The notes under the pieces were generated by a model, which saw only the letters and a list, made by a program, of their open reading frames with translations, did no database searches and was not told the origin of the DNA. A stretch of 43,389 nt of DNA from NCBI GenBank assembly GCA_028277905.1, contig JANQFI010000194.1, positions 1-43,389 on the forward strand, written 5' to 3'. The translations under genes and the position numbers were made by a program. The DNA comes from Chromatiaceae bacterium. Lineage in GTDB: Bacteria; Pseudomonadota; Gammaproteobacteria; Chromatiales; Chromatiaceae. Positions 37,976 to 43,389 of the stretch are shown here, in pieces (within the stretch, counting starts at the first letter, position 1; each line of letters starts with the position of its first letter).

Positions 37976-39372
37976 CGACCGCGACGCTGTTCCTGCTGCT
38001 GTTCGGCTGCATGCTGCTAGGCATGCCGATCGCGCTCGCGCTCGGCTTCTCCAGTATCGTCACCATCCTGCTCTTCTCCAACGACTCGCTGGCGTCGATC
38101 GCGCTCAAGCTGTTCGAGGCCCTGTCGGCGCACTACACGCTGCTGGCCATCCCCTTCTTCATCCTGTCCTCGCAGTTCCTGTCCACCGGCGGTGTCGCCA
38201 AGCGGCTGATCCGATTCGCCGTCGGCGTCGTCGGGCACATCAAGGGCGGGCTCGCGATGGCCTCCGTGCTGGCCTGCATGCTGTTCGCGGCGGTGTCCGG
38301 CTCGTCACCGGCGACGGTCGCCGCCATCGGTACCATCGTCATTGCCGGCATGGTGAAGTCCGGTTATCCGAAGGCTTTCGCGTCCGGCGTCATCACCAAT
38401 GCCGGCACGCTGGGCATCCTGATCCCGCCCTCCATCGTGATGCTGGTGTACGCGGCGGCGACGGAAGTGTCCGCGGCGCGCATGTTCATGGCGGGCTTCA
38501 TCCCCGGCATCATGATGGGCGGGTTGTTGATGATCGCCATCTATATCGTCGCCCGGATCAAGAAGCTGCCCTCACAGCCCTGGCCTGGATTCCGCGAGGT
38601 GGCCGCCGCTGGGTTCAGCGCCTCCGGCGGCATCCTGCTCATCGCCATCGTGCTGGGCTCCATCTATGGCGGCATCGCGAGCCCGACCGAGGCGGCCGCT
38701 GTGTCGGCGGTCTATGCCTTCCTGGTGGCCGTGATCGGCTACCGGGACATAGGCCCGCTGAAGGCGACGCCTTGGCACCGGGCAGGGGAGGGTGCCGGGG
38801 CGATGCTGGTGCGCAACAGCTGGCAGATCCCACTGGCCCTGGTGCGGAGCCTCGGCAACCCGGAGGTCCGCAAGACCGTGGTCGATGCCGCCAAGATCAG
38901 CATCATGCTGCTCTTCATCATCGCCAACGCGATGCTGTTCGCGCACGTGCTCACCACCGAGCGCATCCCACACCAGATCGCCGAGACCATCGTCGCTTAT
39001 GGGCTCACGCCCTGGATGTTCCTGATCGTCGTAAACCTGCTGCTGCTCGCGGCGGGCAACTTCATGGAGCCGTCGGCGATTCTGTTGATCATGGCGCCGA
39101 TCCTGTTCCCCATCGCCACCCAGCTTGGCATCGATCCGATCCATCTCGGCATCATCATGGTCGTGAACATGGAGATCGGCATGCTCACCCCACCCGTGGG
39201 CTTGAACCTATTCGTGACGGCCGGCATCACCGGCGAGTCCATCGGCTGGGTCATCAAGGCGGTGCTGCCCTGGATGCTGCTGCTGTTGCTCTTCCTGATC
39301 CTGATCACCTACATTCCGCAGATCTCGCTGTTTCTGCCGGAGTATCTCGACAAGCTGCAGGGGTACCAGTGA
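37972..39372 (+). CDS. dctM: TRAP transporter large permease, DctM family
   Basis: 466 aa; LGMPIALALGFSSIV...GVAKRLIRFAVGVVGHIKGGLAMASVLACMLFAAVSGSSPATVAAIG. Confidence 0.95.
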   Translation: MTTATLFLLLFGCMLLGMPIALALGFSSIVTILLFSNDSLASIALKLFEALSAHYTLLAIPFFILSSQFLSTGGVAKRLIRFAVGVVGHIKGGLAMASVLACMLFAAVSGSSPATVAAIGTIVIAGMVKSGYPKAFASGVITNAGTLGILIPPSIVMLVYAAATEVSAARMFMAGFIPGIMMGGLLMIAIYIVARIKKLPSQPWPGFREVAAAGFSASGGILLIAIVLGSIYGGIASPTEAAAVSAVYAFLVAVIGYRDIGPLKATPWHRAGEGAGAMLVRNSWQIPLALVRSLGNPEVRKTVVDAAKISIMLLFIIANAMLFAHVLTTERIPHQIAETIVAYGLTPWMFLIVVNLLLLAAGNFMEPSAILLIMAPILFPIATQLGIDPIHLGIIMVVNMEIGMLTPPVGLNLFVTAGITGESIGWVIKAVLPWMLLLLLFLILITYIPQISLFLPEYLDKLQGYQ

Positions 39373-39373
39373 T

Positions 39374-39901
39374 ATGGCTAAACAGGTCGCCAAGGCACCA
39401 CCGCCCATGACGGCGCAGCAGATCAAGACCATCCTCTATGCGACGGACCTAGGCGACCACATGCGCCCCGTGTTTCGTCTCGCCATTCACCTTGCGCAGG
39501 CGCACGATGCACGCATCATCATGCTGCACGTGATGGAGCCGCTGACCGGCACCGGACAGACGGTGATCGACATCTATCTGTCGGAGAAGGAACGCCAGCA
39601 GGTGCAGGACGACGGCATGCGCAGGGTGCTAGATACCATGCGAGAGCGAATCGCCCGGTTCTATAAGGAGGAACTGGGCGAGCCCCCGGAGGAGTCCACA
39701 CTGGTATCCGACGTGGTCGTGCGCACCGGCCGTCCTGGCGACGAGATTCCGTTCCAGGCCGAGGACAAGGGCGCCGACCTCGTGGTCATGGGCACCTGCT
39801 CACACGGGCTGCTCGGCCGCGGGTTGGTAGGCTCGACGGCGGTGCGCGTCATTCAGGCCTGCCGAGTGCCTGTGGTCGTGGTGCCGAACTGCCAGGGCTG
39901 A
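39374..39901 (+). CDS. Universal stress protein (UspA family)
   Basis: IKTILYATDLGDHMRPVFRLAIHLAQAHDARIIMLHVME...DLVVMGTCSHGLLGRGLVGSTAVRVIQACRVPVVVV. Confidence 0.94.
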   Translation: MAKQVAKAPPPMTAQQIKTILYATDLGDHMRPVFRLAIHLAQAHDARIIMLHVMEPLTGTGQTVIDIYLSEKERQQVQDDGMRRVLDTMRERIARFYKEELGEPPEESTLVSDVVVRTGRPGDEIPFQAEDKGADLVVMGTCSHGLLGRGLVGSTAVRVIQACRVPVVVVPNCQG

Positions 39902-40225
39902 TTGGAGGCCCTTGCAGGACGCCCCGAGCTCGAAGCTGGTTCTGGGTCGCCGACATGTTCGAGCGGGCACCGGCCGTCGGGCTGGCGTCGTCAACGAGAA
40001 TATTGACGCCCACGACTCGATCGCCGAGCAGGCTATGCCCTGTCGCCCCGCAGGCAACTGGACCACGGCCACATCCGGGTACCTAGCCGCAAAATGGTGC
40101 CGCGCCCGCAGCCTTGTTGCCCTCAATGACGGCATCGAGCCGGGAAATCGCTCCGCGATCGAGGCCACGCGCCCCTGCTTGTAGGCCAGCAGCCGCGCTA
40201 GGCCGGCTCGGAATGCCGCTGCGCC

Positions 40226-40594
40226 CTAGAGTCCCGCGGCCGTCAAGGTCTGCAGGTCGGCGTGGCTTGCGATGGACTTGGCACTGCAGACCCGGAGCAC
40301 CTCGTCGTCGTCCAAACCCACGAGGGGTGCGCCTGAGGCCATGTCGAGTACAGAGTGCGGCGCCGCCAGCAGCCGGCTCGACGCGTTCTTGGCTGCGATG
40401 CGGGTACCACCACGCTCCGTGCGTTTCTGGAGCACGGCGCCGAAGCGATCGTCTGTATCCCCGGTCCCGTGCTCCAGCGCCGCACTCGGAGCCGCAGACG
40501 AGGGTGCCGCCAAACCCAGGAGAACCGCCAGAACCAAGGCAAACAGGGTAGGGGGGATCGGCGCAGCGCATCCGCCATTCGGGCGATCGGTCAT
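40226..40594 (-). CDS. Possible small secreted hypothetical protein
   Basis: MTDRPNGGCAAPIPPTLFALVLAVLLGLAAPSSAAPSAALEHGTG...; signal-peptide-like N-terminus; other frames overlap, so uncertain. Confidence 0.4.
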   Translation of the reverse strand: MTDRPNGGCAAPIPPTLFALVLAVLLGLAAPSSAAPSAALEHGTGDTDDRFGAVLQKRTERGGTRIAAKNASSRLLAAPHSVLDMASGAPLVGLDDDEVLRVCSAKSIASHADLQTLTAAGL

Positions 40595-40671
40595 GAAGCG
40601 AGATACCCTGCAGGGCGCCGGCGTGGATGCATCCGGCCGGCAGCGTGCACGGGAAGGGGTTACGCGCCCGC

Positions 40672-42192
40672 TCAGGCTCGCCTTAGCCCACGCGGCACCA
40701 GCCGCTGCTCGGCCTGCTCGAAGCCCCACTGCACCGCCAGCGCGAACAGTGCGGCCGGGATGGCACCCTCTAGGATCAGTGCGGTATCGTCCAACCGGAT
40801 GCCGGTCAGGATCGGCTGGCCGTAGCCACCGGCACCGATGAGTGCCCCCAGGGTGGCGGCGCCGACATTGATCACCGCGGCGGTCTTGATGCCGGCCAGG
40901 ATCATCGGCAGCGCCAACGGCAGCTCGATGCGCCAGAGCCGTGCCCGCGGCGGCAGCCCGATGGCCTCCGCAGCCTCCTGTAGCGCCGGTGCGATGCCGG
41001 TGATGCCGGCGTGGGTATTGCGCACGATCGGCAGCAGGCTGTAGACGAACAGCGCCACCAATGCCGAGCCGGTGCCGATGCCGAAGAACGGGATCATGAA
41101 CACGAGCAGCGCGAGTGCAGGGATGGTCTGGGCGATACCCACCAGGGCGATCACCGCCTGCCCCAACCGGGGCCGGTGGGCGGCGAGGATCCCGAGCGGA
41201 ACGGCCATCAGCACCGCCGCCGACAGCGACAGGCCCACCAGCAGGGCATGGACGGCGGTATACCTGGCGAGCCGCGCCGCCAGGCCCTCCGCCAGGACCT
41301 CAAGGTCGATGTCGCGCTTGTCGGCGAGCAGTTGCGCTGCCGCTGCGACCTCCGACTCGCCGCCGATCTGCACCGCAGCGTTGAGCGCCGTCATCCGGGC
41401 GCCGTCGATGAGACCGATGCTGCGCCCTAGGGCATCGACGGCCTCAGGCACGCGCTCGGCGAGGTCGGCCCGGTACAGCAACAGCGCGTCATAGCGGCGG
41501 AAGAAGCCCTGGTCGTCGGCCAGGGTCACGAGGTCGTAGTAGGCGATCTCCGCGTCTGTCGTGTAAAGCTCGGTGACGTCCGCACCGCCGGTGGCCAGCG
41601 CGCGGTAGGCCAACTCGTGCGCCACGCCGAGCACGTCCTGTTGCGGTAGACCGTAGGCGGCCTGCAACGCCGGCCAGCCATCGTCGCGCTCCATGAACTC
41701 GTTGGCGAAGCGCAGGCGCAGCTTTGGATGCCGGCGCAGGTCGGAGACGCTCGCGATGTCCAACTCCGCCGCCCGCGGCTTGGTCATGCCGAGCGCATAG
41801 TTGTTCTCGAAGCCGATAGAGCCGCCTAGAACGATGCCGTCCCGGCGCAGGCGCTCGGCGAGCCGGTGCCGTTGCTCGACCGGATCGGCGACCTCGTATA
41901 GCGCCGTATCCCGCAGCAGCTCATGGATCAGGGTGCCGGAGTACTCGACATAGGCGTCGATGTCGCCGCTCGCCAGTGCGTTGTAGACGAGGCGCGTGCC
42001 GCCAAGGGCGCGCCGGTGGCGCACCGGCAGCCCCGCGTCCGCGATCAGCCCGGCCAGCACCTCGCCCAGGATGACCGACTCGGTGAACTTCTTGCTGCCG
42101 ATCCGAACCTGCTCATCTGCGCGCTGGCAGCCGGCGAGGATCAGCGCCGCAAGGATCACCAACAGGATTGCGCGCGGTACCAAGGGCGACAT
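40672..42192 (-). CDS. Osmoprotectant ABC transporter, substrate-binding lipoprotein fused to permease
   Basis: MSPLVPRAILLVILAALILAGCQRADEQVRIGSKKFTESVILGEVLAGLIADAG (lipobox, OpuCC/ProX-like), then permease ...IALVGIAQTIPALALLVFMIPFFGIGTGSALVALFVYSLLPIVRNTHAGI. Confidence 0.9.
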   Translation of the reverse strand: MSPLVPRAILLVILAALILAGCQRADEQVRIGSKKFTESVILGEVLAGLIADAGLPVRHRRALGGTRLVYNALASGDIDAYVEYSGTLIHELLRDTALYEVADPVEQRHRLAERLRRDGIVLGGSIGFENNYALGMTKPRAAELDIASVSDLRRHPKLRLRFANEFMERDDGWPALQAAYGLPQQDVLGVAHELAYRALATGGADVTELYTTDAEIAYYDLVTLADDQGFFRRYDALLLYRADLAERVPEAVDALGRSIGLIDGARMTALNAAVQIGGESEVAAAAQLLADKRDIDLEVLAEGLAARLARYTAVHALLVGLSLSAAVLMAVPLGILAAHRPRLGQAVIALVGIAQTIPALALLVFMIPFFGIGTGSALVALFVYSLLPIVRNTHAGITGIAPALQEAAEAIGLPPRARLWRIELPLALPMILAGIKTAAVINVGAATLGALIGAGGYGQPILTGIRLDDTALILEGAIPAALFALAVQWGFEQAEQRLVPRGLRRA

Positions 42193-42317
42193 AGGGTGTG
42201 CGGAGCAGGGCGCCTGCGGCGCACGGGGTAGGGGGCTTGCTCGTACCAGGTCCCGGCCGCGCACCGGCACATCGCGGCGGGGACGCCGGTCCCACAACCC
42301 CCAGGAGCCTGGCTCGG

Positions 42318-43115
42318 TCATGTGCGGCCAACCACGGCATGGCTGTTGGCTACCCATGTCGCCGGCGTTGCCAGGTGCTCCAAATGGCCGCGCTGTGCCT
42401 GCACGAAGCGCTCGACAAAGGGCTCTGCGGGCCGTTGCAGCATGTCTCCAAGCGCGCCCGATTGGACCAGGCGACCGGCGCGCATCAGCACGATGCGGTC
42501 CGATAGATAGGCTGCCTCGGCGAGGTCATGGGTCACCAGCACCACGGTCTTGTGCAGGCTCGCGAAGATCTCCTTGAGCTGCTCTTGCAGCTCGCTGCGC
42601 ACCATCGGGTCCAGCGCCCCCAGGGGCTCGTCCAGCAGCAGCACCTCCGGATCCAGCATCAGCGCTCGCATGAGGCCGACCCGCTGATTCTGCCCGCCCG
42701 ACAGCTCCCTTGGATAGCGCTCCAACCCATCGAGCGGAAAATGCGTCAGCGCCGCCAGCTCGTCCACCCGCGCCGCGATGCGCTCCCGCGGCCACCGCAG
42801 ATGCTCCGCCATCAGTGCAACATTGCCGCGGGCGGTCAGGTGGGGGAAAAGCCCCCCTTGCTGGATCACATAGCCCATGCGCGGCCGCGTCTCCGGCAGC
42901 CGCGCCGGCGTCAATGGCTCGCTGTCGAACAGCACCTCGCCGGTGTCGGGTTTCACGAGGCCGATCAGTGTGCGCAACAGGGTCGACTTGCCGCAGCCCG
43001 AGGGGCCGATCAGCGCCGTGGTGGTGCCCTGCGTGATCGACAGCGACAGCCCATCCAACGCCGGCCGCCCGCCGTAGAGCTTGGTGATTCGCCGGAGCTC
43101 GAACAGGGTGTGCAT
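42318..43115 (-). CDS. Osmoprotectant ABC transporter ATP-binding protein (OpuCA/ProV-like)
   Basis: 265 aa; LIGPSGCGKSTLLRTLIGLVKPDTGEVLFD...LSGGQNQRVGLMRALMLDPEVLLLDEPLGALDPMVRSELQEQL. Confidence 0.93.
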   Translation of the reverse strand: MHTLFELRRITKLYGGRPALDGLSLSITQGTTTALIGPSGCGKSTLLRTLIGLVKPDTGEVLFDSEPLTPARLPETRPRMGYVIQQGGLFPHLTARGNVALMAEHLRWPRERIAARVDELAALTHFPLDGLERYPRELSGGQNQRVGLMRALMLDPEVLLLDEPLGALDPMVRSELQEQLKEIFASLHKTVVLVTHDLAEAAYLSDRIVLMRAGRLVQSGALGDMLQRPAEPFVERFVQAQRGHLEHLATPATWVANSHAVVGRT

Positions 43116-43265
43116 CCGATTTGGCGCTTCGGGCTTGCCGCTTGGGGATCCTGTCTTCGCCGGTCGTGCCCCTCATGCACCAGGGCAGAGATTGCGAGAC
43201 CCTTTCCGGTCGTTGTCGTCGCATTCGTAATCCTAAACGACCTAGACGAGGCTCGGTTACCGGCC

Positions 43266-43389
43266 TTAGGCGATTGCCGGAAACAAACACACCGAATGGC
43301 GCAGGATTCTCGTCCGCCTTCGCGAAGCGGCAGCGCGTGCATAGTCGTTCTCTGTGTGCGTTGCCGCGACAACGAAGGTGGGCGAGAAG
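43266..43389. repeat. MITE/BIME-like element, copy F, truncated by window end
   Basis: TTAGGCGATTGCCGGAAACAAACACACCGAATGGCGCAGGATTCTCG... Confidence 0.88.

Noticed and set aside
37947-39410. 487-aa ORF overlapping dctM in another frame
   Set aside because: H/R-rich alternate-frame read of dctM, which has clear membrane-protein homology.
39902-40225. Possible gene between the universal stress protein and the 40226-40594 ORF
   Set aside because: Only short overlapping ORFs without recognisable features; may be a decayed remnant but not supportable.

Overview
The left quarter of the window (1-11017) is one very long, nearly invariant CRISPR array. By hand I count 153 repeats of 36 bp and 152 spacers of 35-40 bp; it probably continues past the left edge. 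It lies next to a complete minus-strand type I-G (formerly I-U) cas operon: cas3, csx17 (cas8), csb1 (cas7), csb2 (cas5-cas6), a cas4-cas1 fusion and cas2. Two accessory modules are built into the operon. (1) The cas3 reading frame runs without a stop into a Fic (AMPylase) domain with an HPFADFNGRATR motif. Nested in another frame, exactly in the linker between Cas3 and Fic, is a ~69-aa ORF with its own RBS. It looks like a VbhA-type Fic antitoxin (SMAFEG matches the [S/T]xxxE[G/N] inhibitory motif). (2) A small HIRAN-domain protein with a Tat-like signal is the first gene of the operon, preceded by a perfect 8-bp inverted repeat that could be an operator, with a WYL-domain regulator upstream. 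The rest is mostly chromosomal: cysC, bioA, a DUF815 ATPase, a GGDEF-EAL protein, ettA, a mobB/class II aldolase fusion, a methyltransferase, tRNA-Ser, a TRAP transporter, a universal stress protein and an osmoprotectant ABC transporter. It is interspersed with ~163-bp palindromic MITE/BIME-like repeats, three of which supply the stop codon of the adjacent gene. Array spacers show repeated, variant and opposite-strand sampling of the same protospacers. No searches were run; family calls come from reading the translated ORFs.
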